From Streptomyces albospinus (GTDB lineage Bacteria; Actinomycetota; Actinomycetes; Streptomycetales; Streptomycetaceae), in the NCBI RefSeq assembly GCF_014648695.1, contig NZ_BMRP01000033.1, positions 30,765 to 71,828 of the forward strand: a stretch of 41,064 bases of DNA, read 5' to 3'. The notes beneath the pieces were generated by a model. The model made no database searches. It was not told where the DNA came from and saw nothing but the letters and a program-made list of their open reading frames with translations. Made by a program: the position numbers and the translations under genes. Each line of letters opens with the position of its first letter. The first letter of the stretch is position 1. Positions 27,012-35,000 of the stretch are shown here, in pieces.

Positions 27012-27305
27012 GTGCGGTCCGTCTCCAGACGGTCGGGAATCGATGGCGATGTACGACACGCGGGGTATACGGGGTGTGCGGGGCAGGGGACGGTGCGCCG
27101 CCGCCGCGGCCGGGCACTCGCCGTGACGCACCCCCGGCGCACCACGCGTTTCACGGAGCGGGCGCCATCGTGGGGGAGCAACATGAACGGAAGGTGAGCA
27201 CCGGCCCCCGCTCCGGTCATGCGTGCGGAACCGCCCGTACCGATCCCGTACGTCCCGTGCCTTCCGTACGGCGCCGCCGCGCCCGCCGCCCTCACTTCAC
27301 CGGCG
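27012..27305. promoter_or_regulatory. Intergenic region: methyltransferase promoter and importer-operon end
   Basis: A 294-bp gap between two minus-strand genes. It should hold the methyltransferase promoter and the 3' end of the importer operon. The last bases of the MalG gene are duplicated in tandem: TCACTTCACCG occurs at 27292-27302 and 27306-27316. A GTGAAGTGA (Val-Lys-stop) end is therefore repeated 14 bp past the true stop. Several GTACG-containing short repeats lie at 27237-27271. No clear terminator hairpin or -35/-10 pair was found. Confidence 0.35.
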
Positions 27306-28241
27306 TCACTTCACCGCGCCCGCCATCACCCCGGACACGAACTGCCGCTGGAACGCGAAGAAGACGACGAGTGGCACCACCATCGACAGGAACGCACCCG
27401 GCGCCAGCACATCGATGTTGTTGCCGAACTGCCGCACTTCCTGCTGGAGCGCCACCGTGATCGGCGGATGCCCGCTGTCCGCGAAGATCAGCGCGATCAG
27501 CATGTCGTTCCACACCCACAGGAACTGGAAGATCCCCAGCGACGCGATCGCCGGACCCCCCAGCGGCATCACCACCCGCGTGAACAGCCGCAGCTCACCC
27601 GCCCCGTCCAGCCGCGCCGCCTCCAGCAGCTCCCGCGGGATCTCCGCGAAGAAGTTCCGCAGCAGGAACACCGCGAACGGCAGCCCGAACGCCGTGTGGA
27701 AGAGGACCACCCCGGCCGTCGTCTCGAACAGTCCGACCGCACCGAACAGCTTCGCCACCGGAATCAGCGCCACCTGGACCGGCACCACCAGCAGCCCCAC
27801 GACCACCATGAACCAGCCGTCCCGCCCCGGAAAGTCCATCCAGGCGAAGGCATAGCCCGCCAGCGACCCGATGACCACCACCAGCACCGTCGCCGGGACC
27901 GTGATCGCCGCGGTCGTCACCAGCGACCCCATCACCTTCCCGTTGGACAGCAGATGGCCGTAGTTGTCGAACGTGATCTGCGCCGGCCTGGCGAACACCT
28001 GCCACCAGCCGGACTCGGCGATCTGCGCCGGACTGCGCAGCGACGACAGCAGCAGCCCGACCGACGGCATCAGCCAGAACAGCGCGACCAGCACCAGGAA
28101 GACCCGCACCGCACCGCTGCCGGCCCGCGCCGCGAGCCGCCCGGCCAGCGGCCCCCGGCCGCCCCGCTGCACCGCGCGCCCGGCGACCCGGCGGCCGGCC
28201 GCGCCGCCGCCCGCGCCCACGGCCCCGTCCACGGTCGTCAT
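27306..28241 (-). CDS. Sugar ABC importer permease, MalG type
   Basis: A 311-residue inner-membrane permease of the CUT1 (carbohydrate uptake) class. After a Gly/Arg-rich N-terminus there are six spans, starting with VFLVLVALFWLMPSVGLLLSSL. The cytoplasmic EAA loop is EIPRELLEAARLDGAGELRLFTRVVMPLGGPA, which docks the ATPase. The sequence ends in the MalG-like FQRQFVSGVMAGAVK. Its ATG overlaps the stop of the MalF-type gene (ATGA), so the two are coupled. The ATPase is not encoded nearby; in streptomycetes the shared ATPase MsiK serves several such importers. The sugar is unknown. Confidence 0.92.
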   Translation of the reverse strand: MTTVDGAVGAGGGAAGRRVAGRAVQRGGRGPLAGRLAARAGSGAVRVFLVLVALFWLMPSVGLLLSSLRSPAQIAESGWWQVFARPAQITFDNYGHLLSNGKVMGSLVTTAAITVPATVLVVVIGSLAGYAFAWMDFPGRDGWFMVVVGLLVVPVQVALIPVAKLFGAVGLFETTAGVVLFHTAFGLPFAVFLLRNFFAEIPRELLEAARLDGAGELRLFTRVVMPLGGPAIASLGIFQFLWVWNDMLIALIFADSGHPPITVALQQEVRQFGNNIDVLAPGAFLSMVVPLVVFFAFQRQFVSGVMAGAVK

Positions 28242-29629
28242 CGGCGACGCTCCTTCCGTAGGCGCCGGAGATTGACGTACATCACCGGCAGCACGAGCAG
28301 CAGCAGGAATACGGCGATCGCACTACCCAGCCCCTCGTCGACATCCGTACCGAACGAGGACTGGAAGAGCTGCAACGCCAGCACATTGGCGGACCGGAGA
28401 CTGGAACCCGGCGCGATGATGTACACCAGGTCGAAGATCTTCAGCACATTGATCATCAGCGTGACCAGCACCACCACCAGCACCGGCGCCAGCAGCGGCA
28501 CCGTGATCCGGCGGAACACCTGCCACTCGTCGGCCCCGTCCACCCGCGCCGCCTCCAGCAGCTCCCGCGGCACACCCGCCAGCCCCGCCGCGATCAGCAC
28601 CATCGCGAAACCGGCCCACATCCACACATAACTCCCGATGATGGCCGGCGTGACCAGCGCCGGCCCCAGCCAGTCGACACCGTTGTACGCCGCCGCGAAA
28701 TCCGCCCCCGGCAACCGGATCCGCGCCCCCACGGCCTTCCCCGCCGGCAGCGCGAACGTCCCGTCCGCGGCCGTCGTCGCCGAGGCGACCACCGCCCCGC
28801 CCCTGACCGCCTGCACCGTCAGCCCGGCCAGCGCCCTCTCACCCGGGTCGATGACATTCGGCCGCCCGCCGCCGCCCCGGGTGAAATCCAGCCATGCGGT
28901 ACCGGTCACCAGGCCCGGCCGCGGCCCGGCCGCCACCGCCTGCTTCGCGTCCCGTACGTCCCCCGGCTGCACCGCCACCAGCGGCAGCTTCACCGGTGAC
29001 CCGGCCCGCACCACCGACGCCGTGGTGAACGAACCGCCACCGGACGGCCGCAGATCCGCGTTCGGCCGCGGCTTGGCCCCCGGGAACGGCGCCGGCGCGG
29101 CGAACGTGTCGTGCACCCCCACCCACACCGCATTCGCCACCCCGCGCTGCGGATCCTGGTCGTACACCAGCCGGAAGATGATCCCCGCCGCCAGCATCGA
29201 GATCGCCATCGGCATGAACACGACCAGCTTGAACGCGGTGCCCCAGCGGACCCGCTCCGTCAGCACCGCGAAGATCAACCCGAGCGCCGTCGACACCGTC
29301 GGCGCGACCACCACCCACACCACGTTGTTCCGCAACGCGGTCCGGATGCCATCGTCCGAGAACATCTGCCCGTAATTGCCCAGCCCCACAAAGCCGTTGC
29401 CGGACGCATCGAACAGGCTCCGGTAGACCGAGAACCCGATGGGATAGACCACCAGCGCCCCCAGCAGCACCAGCGCCGGCAGCAGGAACACCGCCGCCAC
29501 CCAGGCCCGGGTCCCGGTGACCCCGCGCCGCCGCCGGGCACGGCCGCCGCCCGTCGCCCCGGCCCCGGCACCCGCATCGGCCGGTACGTCCGCGCCACCC
29601 CCATCAGCCGGTACGTCCGCGTCGCTCAT
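28238..29629 (-). CDS. Sugar ABC importer permease, MalF type, with large outside insert
   Basis: A 463-residue CUT1 permease, about 150 residues longer than usual for streptomycete relatives. TM1 is at about 41-63, TM2 and TM3 at about 103-155 and the later spans from about 323. The EAA loop is GVPRELLEAARVDGADEWQVFRRITVPLLAP. Between VYDQDPQRGVANA and DWLGPALVTPAI an insert of about 145 residues (172-318) lies in the outside loop. Its second half (TVQAVRGGAVVASATTAADGTFALPAGKAV) looks like a small beta-sandwich of the carboxypeptidase-regulatory type. The insert lies in the same loop as the P2 domain of E. coli MalF, which contacts the binding protein. The start ATG is preceded by three tandem copies of its own ribosome-binding and start region. 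Confidence 0.88.
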   Translation of the reverse strand: MSDADVPADGGGADVPADAGAGAGATGGGRARRRRGVTGTRAWVAAVFLLPALVLLGALVVYPIGFSVYRSLFDASGNGFVGLGNYGQMFSDDGIRTALRNNVVWVVVAPTVSTALGLIFAVLTERVRWGTAFKLVVFMPMAISMLAAGIIFRLVYDQDPQRGVANAVWVGVHDTFAAPAPFPGAKPRPNADLRPSGGGSFTTASVVRAGSPVKLPLVAVQPGDVRDAKQAVAAGPRPGLVTGTAWLDFTRGGGGRPNVIDPGERALAGLTVQAVRGGAVVASATTAADGTFALPAGKAVGARIRLPGADFAAAYNGVDWLGPALVTPAIIGSYVWMWAGFAMVLIAAGLAGVPRELLEAARVDGADEWQVFRRITVPLLAPVLVVVLVTLMINVLKIFDLVYIIAPGSSLRSANVLALQLFQSSFGTDVDEGLGSAIAVFLLLLVLPVMYVNLRRLRKERRR

Positions 29630-29652
29630 CGTGACGATCTCCCGGTGCTCAT
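29626..29652 (-). CDS. Mini-ORF C (8 codons, MSTGRSSR), coupled to malF
   Basis: ATG at 29652, stop TGA overlapping the MalF-type ATG (ATGA). It contains the GGGAGA that would serve as ribosome-binding site for the permease. The peptide is not expected to have a function of its own. Confidence 0.4.
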   Translation of the reverse strand: MSTGRSSR

Positions 29653-29675
29653 CGTGAGAATCTCCCGGTGGTCAT
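29649..29675 (-). CDS. Mini-ORF B (8 codons, MTTGRFSR)
   Basis: The same architecture as mini-ORF C: ATG, internal GGGAGA, and a TGA that overlaps the next ATG by ATGA. It differs from its neighbours at a few bases, mostly between GGGAGA and the ATGA. Confidence 0.4.
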   Translation of the reverse strand: MTTGRFSR

Positions 29676-29698
29676 CGTGGGTGTCTCCCGGTGCTCAT
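29672..29698 (-). CDS. Mini-ORF A (8 codons, MSTGRHPR)
   Basis: The most upstream of three tandem mini-ORFs. A GCGGG/GGGGG run, but no clean GGGAG, lies in front of it (29699-29715), a degenerate fourth copy of the unit. Initiation may therefore be weaker here. Confidence 0.35.
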   Translation of the reverse strand: MSTGRHPR

Positions 29699-29774
29699 CG
29701 GGGGAATCCCGCGGTCCCCCCCGGCGCTCGCCGGCCGCGACCGAAGAGCGTCCCGCCCGGCCACCCACGCCGCC

Positions 29775-31151
29775 TCAGTGCCCGAACGACTTCGCCGCGT
29801 CCTTCTCCAACTGCGCCTGCGTACCCGCGACATCCTTCGGGTTCTTCAAGAAGTCCTGGAGGTCCTTCCACTCGCCCTGCCCCGGCTTGCCGCCGAACGA
29901 CGCGGGCGCCTGGTCGGACATGTCGAAGCGGAAACCGTCCCCCGCCGCGATCAGCGCCTTGGCGATCCGGCGCATCACGTCATCGGCGTAAGCAGCCTGG
30001 TCCAGCTCCTTGTTGGGCGAGATGAACCCGCCCGCCTGCGCCCAGATCCTGGCCGCGTCCGTGGACGCCAGGAACGTCAGCAGCGCCTGCGCCGCCTTGC
30101 TGTCCTTGAGGGCCACCGCCACGTCCCCGCCGGTCACCACCGGCGATTTCGCCCCCACCGCCGGGAACGGGAACACCTTGGCATCCGTCCCGACCTTCGC
30201 CTTCGTCTGCGCGATGTTCGCCGCGGCGTAGTCGGCCGACGAGACCATCGCGGCCTTGGGGGTGTCGCCGCCGCTGAACGTCTGCGTCACCGACGTCGGG
30301 AAGTCCGTCTGCAACGCCCCCGCATTGCCGCCCGCCAGCAGCTCCTTGCGCCCGAAGAGCTGCCCGAGGGTGGTCAGCGCCTGCTCGACGGACGGGTCGG
30401 TCCACTTGAGGTCGTGCTTGGCCAGCAGGTCGTACTTCGCCGGACCCGCCTGCGAAAGGTAGACGTTCTCGAACCAGTCGGTCAGCGTCCAGCCGTCCGA
30501 CCCGCCCACCGACACCGGCTCCACACCCGACTCGGAAATCGTCTCCGCCGCCTTCAGGAACTCCGGCCACGTGTGGGGCTCCGCCACCCCCGCATTCCCG
30601 AAGACCTTGGCGTTGTACCAGACCAGCGACTTGTTGCTGGCCTTGAAGTACACCCCGTACTCGGTGCCTTTGTGCGCACCCAGATCCCGCCACCCCTTGC
30701 TGAAATTCTTCGCCAACTGCGCCTTGGCATCCGCCCCCAGCGGCTTCAGCCACCCCTTCTGCGCGAACTCGTTCAACACGCCGACCTGCTGCAACATCGC
30801 CACATCCGGCGGTCCGCCACCCGCGATCTTCGACCCGATGAACCCGGCCATGTCGTCCCCGCTCGGCACGAAGTCGACCTTTGCCCCGGTCCGCTTCTCG
30901 AACTCCGCCAGAACCTTGGTGAAGTTCTCCCACTCGGCCCCCGTCCACACCGCCGTGACCTGTAACCGCTGCCCGCCGAGCTTCGGCAACTGCACCGTGG
31001 GAGCCGTCCCGCCCCCCTTGGCACCGCCCCCGCCCCCACTGCCGCCACCGCTGCCACCGCCACCGCAGGCAGCCAGCCCCAGCGCCATCGCGGCGCCCAC
31101 CGCCACCGCGGCAGCACCCCGTACGCCCGTCCGGTCCATTCCTCTGCGCAT
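29775..31151 (-). CDS. Sugar-binding lipoprotein of ABC importer, with a TTA codon
   Basis: A 458-residue extracellular solute-binding protein of family 1. The lipobox LAAC puts the lipid-anchored Cys at residue 29, followed by a Gly/Ser-rich flexible stretch (about 30-48). The mature domain shows VTAVWTGAEWENFTKVLAEFEKRTGAKVDF, GGGPPDVAMLQQVG, GVYFKASNKSLVWYNAKVF and, near the C-terminus, GGFISPNKEL, typical of CUT1 binding proteins. I chose the ATG at 31151 with a G-rich stretch upstream; the ATG at 31139 is an alternative. Codon 63 is TTA (30963-30965), suggesting dependence on the bldA tRNA. It is the first gene of the importer operon; 145 bp with the mini-ORF repeats separate it from the MalF-type gene. 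Confidence 0.9.
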   Translation of the reverse strand: MRRGMDRTGVRGAAAVAVGAAMALGLAACGGGGSGGGSGGGGGAKGGGTAPTVQLPKLGGQRLQVTAVWTGAEWENFTKVLAEFEKRTGAKVDFVPSGDDMAGFIGSKIAGGGPPDVAMLQQVGVLNEFAQKGWLKPLGADAKAQLAKNFSKGWRDLGAHKGTEYGVYFKASNKSLVWYNAKVFGNAGVAEPHTWPEFLKAAETISESGVEPVSVGGSDGWTLTDWFENVYLSQAGPAKYDLLAKHDLKWTDPSVEQALTTLGQLFGRKELLAGGNAGALQTDFPTSVTQTFSGGDTPKAAMVSSADYAAANIAQTKAKVGTDAKVFPFPAVGAKSPVVTGGDVAVALKDSKAAQALLTFLASTDAARIWAQAGGFISPNKELDQAAYADDVMRRIAKALIAAGDGFRFDMSDQAPASFGGKPGQGEWKDLQDFLKNPKDVAGTQAQLEKDAAKSFGH

Positions 31152-32057
31152 CCCCGCAACCCCCTGTCGCTGCGCCTGCCGTGCGTCCCCCGCCACTGCC
31201 CGCTGCCTACTGCCTCAACGGGGTGGGCGGTACCTGCTGCGTGGTGCTGATACGAAGCGGTGCCGATGGTGCAGGTGCAGTGCAAGTGCAGCTACAGCTA
31301 CAGCTACAGCCAAGCGATGCGTCCCGCTGGTACAAAGCCGTGCGAGGTGGCTCCCGTGCTGCCGGTGCTGCGCTTGGTGCCGGTGCTGCGCCGCCCCAGC
31401 GTCCGGCGGACCCTGGCACCCTGGCCCTGAGAACCTGGCACCTGGCCCTTGGCACCTGGTGCCTGACGCTGGTGTGCACCACGCCGCGCTGCCGTCCGCC
31501 GGTGCCCACTGCCTACCAAGCGTCCACCGCGCAACGCCGAGCCGTCCACTGCCGCTTGTATCGCCGCTTGCCTACTGCCGTTCGCGCCTGCCGCTCGCCA
31601 ACTGCCCGTCAGCTACCGCTCGTCAACTGCCGCTCGTCAGCTACCGCCCGTCAACTACCGATCGGCAGCTACTGTTCGCCAACTGCAATTCGTCAACTGC
31701 CGAGTTGCCTACGTTGCCCACGGCCGTGAATGGCTGCATACGGCCGCGCCGCGCTGTGCCCTGTCGCGCTGTGCCCTGTCGTGTACGCGTACGGTGTGCG
31801 ACAGTCCTACGCCCCCACCACCGGCTCCGCAATACCGCCTTCCACGCCAACCGCCCATTTGTAATGGGGCCGTTACGGATGGTGGGCTACGGGCCGCGGT
31901 GGGCTAGGGGTAGGGAGAGTCCGCGCCGACCTCCAAGGCCCCAGTCCCGACATCGCGCCCCATCCACCCCGCCCCCGCCGGCTCGTCGCGCCGGCCTGCA
32001 TCCGCGGCGGCTCGCCCGCACCGGTGCTCCTTCCGTCACACCTCCACCGCAGCCCCG
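31152..32057. repeat. Long non-coding region with several short tandem repeat families
   Basis: About 0.9 kb without a credible gene; the open frames here have atypical composition and no family features. Next to the importer it should hold the operon promoter, which I could not place. Repeats seen: GCTACA units (31291-31310); CCTGGCAC/CCTGGCCC units (31421-31470); a 14-bp tandem array alternating AACTGCCGCTCGTC-like and AGCTACCGCTCGTC-like units (31600-31708, about eight copies, some degenerate); and a 15-bp perfect duplication (31750-31764 and 31765-31779). The 14-bp period is not a multiple of three, which argues against a coding repeat. Confidence 0.7.
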
Positions 32058-35000
32058 CTACACCAGTGGCGGAGCCGCCGGCGCCTCCGAGGACTGCGCG
32101 GCGCGCTGTAGTGCGCTGGCCAGCAGGGCCAGGTCCGTCGGGCCGTTGCCCAGTTCGCGCAGTGGGCGCCGGGCCGGCGGGTCGCCCATCCGCGGCCACT
32201 CCAGGGGCACCACGGTCGGCCGGAGCGTGGACGTGCGAGGTATGCGTCCGGTGACCCGGCCCGCCTGGAACGGCGTCGAGGAGCCGTCCTCCGCGCGGTG
32301 CAGCCGCCCGCGCCCCGGCGGTGCCGGCTCGGACGGGTCGGCGGCGCCCAACTGGATGCGCAGCCCGGCCCGTTCGGCGGTCGCGGTGCCGTCCGTGCGG
32401 TCCGGGTGGCCGGTGGCGGCTATCAGGTGGACACCCAGCTCCGCACCGTCCCGGGCCACCGCCTCCAGGGCGCGCACCACGGAGCCGGCGGCCGGCCGAC
32501 CGGTGCTGCCGAGGGCGGGGGAGACCAGGGCGTCGAAGTCGTCGACGAGGACGAAGAGGCGGGGCATGGGGGCGGCGGCCATGGCGGAATCCGCGGATCC
32601 TGTGGGGGCCGCGGGGGCTGCGGAGCCCGGGGCGTCCGAGGGCGGGGTGCTCGGGGCGCCGCTGCGGGACCGTAGGCGGAGTGTGCCGGTCTCCGAGGGG
32701 TCCGCCGGTGTGCCGCTTTCCTCATTGTTACGGCAACGATTACGGAGAGTGATTTGTTCCTGTGGAGCGTCACCGAGAGTGGCGGGGCTGACGGTCTCGG
32801 CGGAGCGGCGCGGGGCGATGATGCGGGGCGCCGGGAGGTGCTTGGCGCGCCAGTCGGCGAAGGGGGTGCCGGCCAGTATTTCCGCGCGCCGTTTGAGTTC
32901 GGAGGACAGGGCCTGGGCGAACTCCCGCATGCGTACCGGGTCGGAGGCGGCCAGATACGTCGTGACGTGCGGGAGGTCCGTGCACAGCCGCAGGCCCTCG
33001 CCGCGTTCGGTGCCGCCGCCGTCCACCAGCACGAGCGACAGCAGGTCCGGGCGGTCCGCGGCGGCGAGCGAGGCGGCCAGGGAGCGCAGCAGTTCGGTCT
33101 TGCCGGTGGCCGCCGCGCCCTCCAGGAGCAGATGGGTGTGATCCGCGGCGAGATCGGCGACCAGCGGGCCGTGCGGCCCGGCGCCGAGCACCGCGGCGGC
33201 GCCCGGCCGGTCGGTGTCCAGGGCAGCCGCCCAGCGCGCCATCAGGGACGCGGGGGTGGCACGGGCCAGCCCCAACTCGTCCAGCAGCCGCGCCGTTTCG
33301 GGCAGCGGGACGGCCGCGCGGTGCACCGAAGGCCCGCCGGCGCCGCCCGCCTCGGTCTCGCGCAGCGGGGCCAGCGCCCTGGCGAAACGCTCCGCCCAGG
33401 CGCTGGAGACCGCGTCCACCGTCGCGACCGTGCCGTTCGGCCCGGAGCCCGGCTGGACGACCCGCAGTGCCGTGGCGACATCGCCGCTGAGCACCGCCAC
33501 CGCCCCGCACTCGCCGAACGCCGGTGACGCCGCTCGGGCCGCCTCGTACGTCGCGGCCAGTGGGAAGGCCGGCGAGGCGGCCGGGGTCTCGGCCAGGCAC
33601 AGCAGGTGGATACCGGCGGCCGGGCCGCCCGCCGCCAGCCGCGCCGTGGTCTCGCGCAGCGCCGACGAGCCGGGGTCGCCGTCGACGATGACGAGGGTGT
33701 ACGGCCCGTGATGGCGGGCCGCCGCGGCGGCCACCTCGGAGCGTTCGGCACTGGCCCAGGAGGGGCCCAGCGGGCCGTCGTCCAGCCGCCGCGCCAGTTC
33801 GGCCGTACGGGCGGTGGCCTGCTCCTTGTCGTAGGCGAGCAGCAGCCGGCAGTCCTGGCCGTGGGCCGGGCGGACGTGCGGCAGCCAGCCCAGCCAGGAC
33901 CAGTCGGCCACCCGCTCCTCGGTGCCGCGCGACCGGTCCGTGCTGATCAGCACGATCTCCAGGGTCCCGGGGGAGTGCAGTGCGGCGAGCTGGGCGACGG
34001 CGGAGCGCGCCAGTCCGGCGAGCCGCGCCCGCGGCCCGGCCAGTCCCAGGGCGCCGGCCCGGCGCAGCTCGACGGTGACCGGGACCGCGGACCGGCCGCC
34101 GTGCCGGTCGGCGGTGCCCAGGCGGACGGCGAGGGCGTCCGGGTGGTCCGGTCGGCGTTCCCAGAGGCGGGGGCCCGGACCGAGCGCGGTGAGCAGGATC
34201 GCGGCGGCGTCCGGCCAGCGTTCGTGCGCGGCGGGGCCGGCCGGCGGTGCGGCGGGGCTCTCGTCGGCGGCCGTACGGGACGGGTCGCCGGCTGGTGCGG
34301 TGTCCGGGTCGTCGTCCGCTCCCGGGGTGCCGTCGAGCGGTTCCACGGCGGGCCGACCGCCGGCCAGCCGCCGGGCCCAGGCCCCGATGCCGCCCCGGCG
34401 GCCCGCCTTACGGGTCACCGGGTCGGCGGGCGCCAGGGACTGCTGGCCGCCGTGGGTCTGCCCGGCGTCCGGCGCGGCGTCGGCGACCGGGTGGCCGCGG
34501 CCGTGCCCGGAACCGCCGGGTCCGCCGACGTCGGTCCCGGCGGGGGCGTCGGGGATCTCCTGAGTGTCCGGGGCCGCCCGGTCGTGCCGTACGGCGGGCG
34601 CGTCCGGGGCGGCCGATCCGTACGGGGCGGCGGCCGGGCCCGGGGCGGTGGTGAGGGAGATCCGCGGTCCGGAGCCGTATCCCTCGGTGGTCGTGCCGCG
34701 CGGTCCGCCGGCGGACGGGGCCGGGGTGCCGCGCAGCGGGGTGTCCCGGCGGGCCGTGCCGCCGGGGGCGGCGCCGTCGCCGGGCGCTGGATACGGGGCG
34801 GCGCCGAGGGAGGAGTGGCCGGAGTCCCGGCCGTCGGAGTGGCCGGAGCCGTACGCGCCGGTTTCCCCGGTGCGCCCGGTGTGCGCTGCCGGTGACCCGT
34901 CCGCGCCCGCCGCCCCGGGGGCCACCCGCAGGTGTCCCTCTCCATCGGGGGCGACGCCGAGCGCCGCATCGGGGCTGCTGGGGGCGGACTGGAGGCGCAG

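Larger units (their letters stand above)
29626..29717 (-). repeat. 23-bp tandem repeats carrying ribosome-binding site plus ATGA
   Basis: Units at 29626-29648, 29649-29671 and 29672-29694, plus a degenerate fourth at 29695-29717. Each unit reads, on the minus strand, as ACCGGGAGA, a variable 5-bp part, then ACGATGA or CCGATGA. The 23-nt period equals a 27-nt ORF minus a 4-nt ATGA overlap, so every unit forms a complete mini-ORF coupled to the next. Confidence 0.85.

Noticed and set aside
29626..29717. Operator array or CRISPR explanation of the 23-bp repeats
   Set aside because: There are no spacers, and the units coincide exactly with ORF, ribosome-site and ATGA signals, so translational coupling explains the period better.
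31570..31708. CRISPR-like array
   Set aside because: The units are contiguous with no spacers, diverged and only 14 bp long; no cas gene is nearby.
32715..32765. Insertion or frameshift scar in the FHA-ATPase gene
   Set aside because: The low-GC patch stays in frame, lies in a linker between Walker A and B, and both motifs are intact, so local drift is a sufficient explanation.
30571..33141. An 856-codon plus-strand open frame across the repeat-rich gap
   Set aside because: It is antisense to the lipoprotein gene at one end and to the FHA-ATPase at the other, and the middle is made of non-triplet repeats. No signal, domain or ribosome site supports it.
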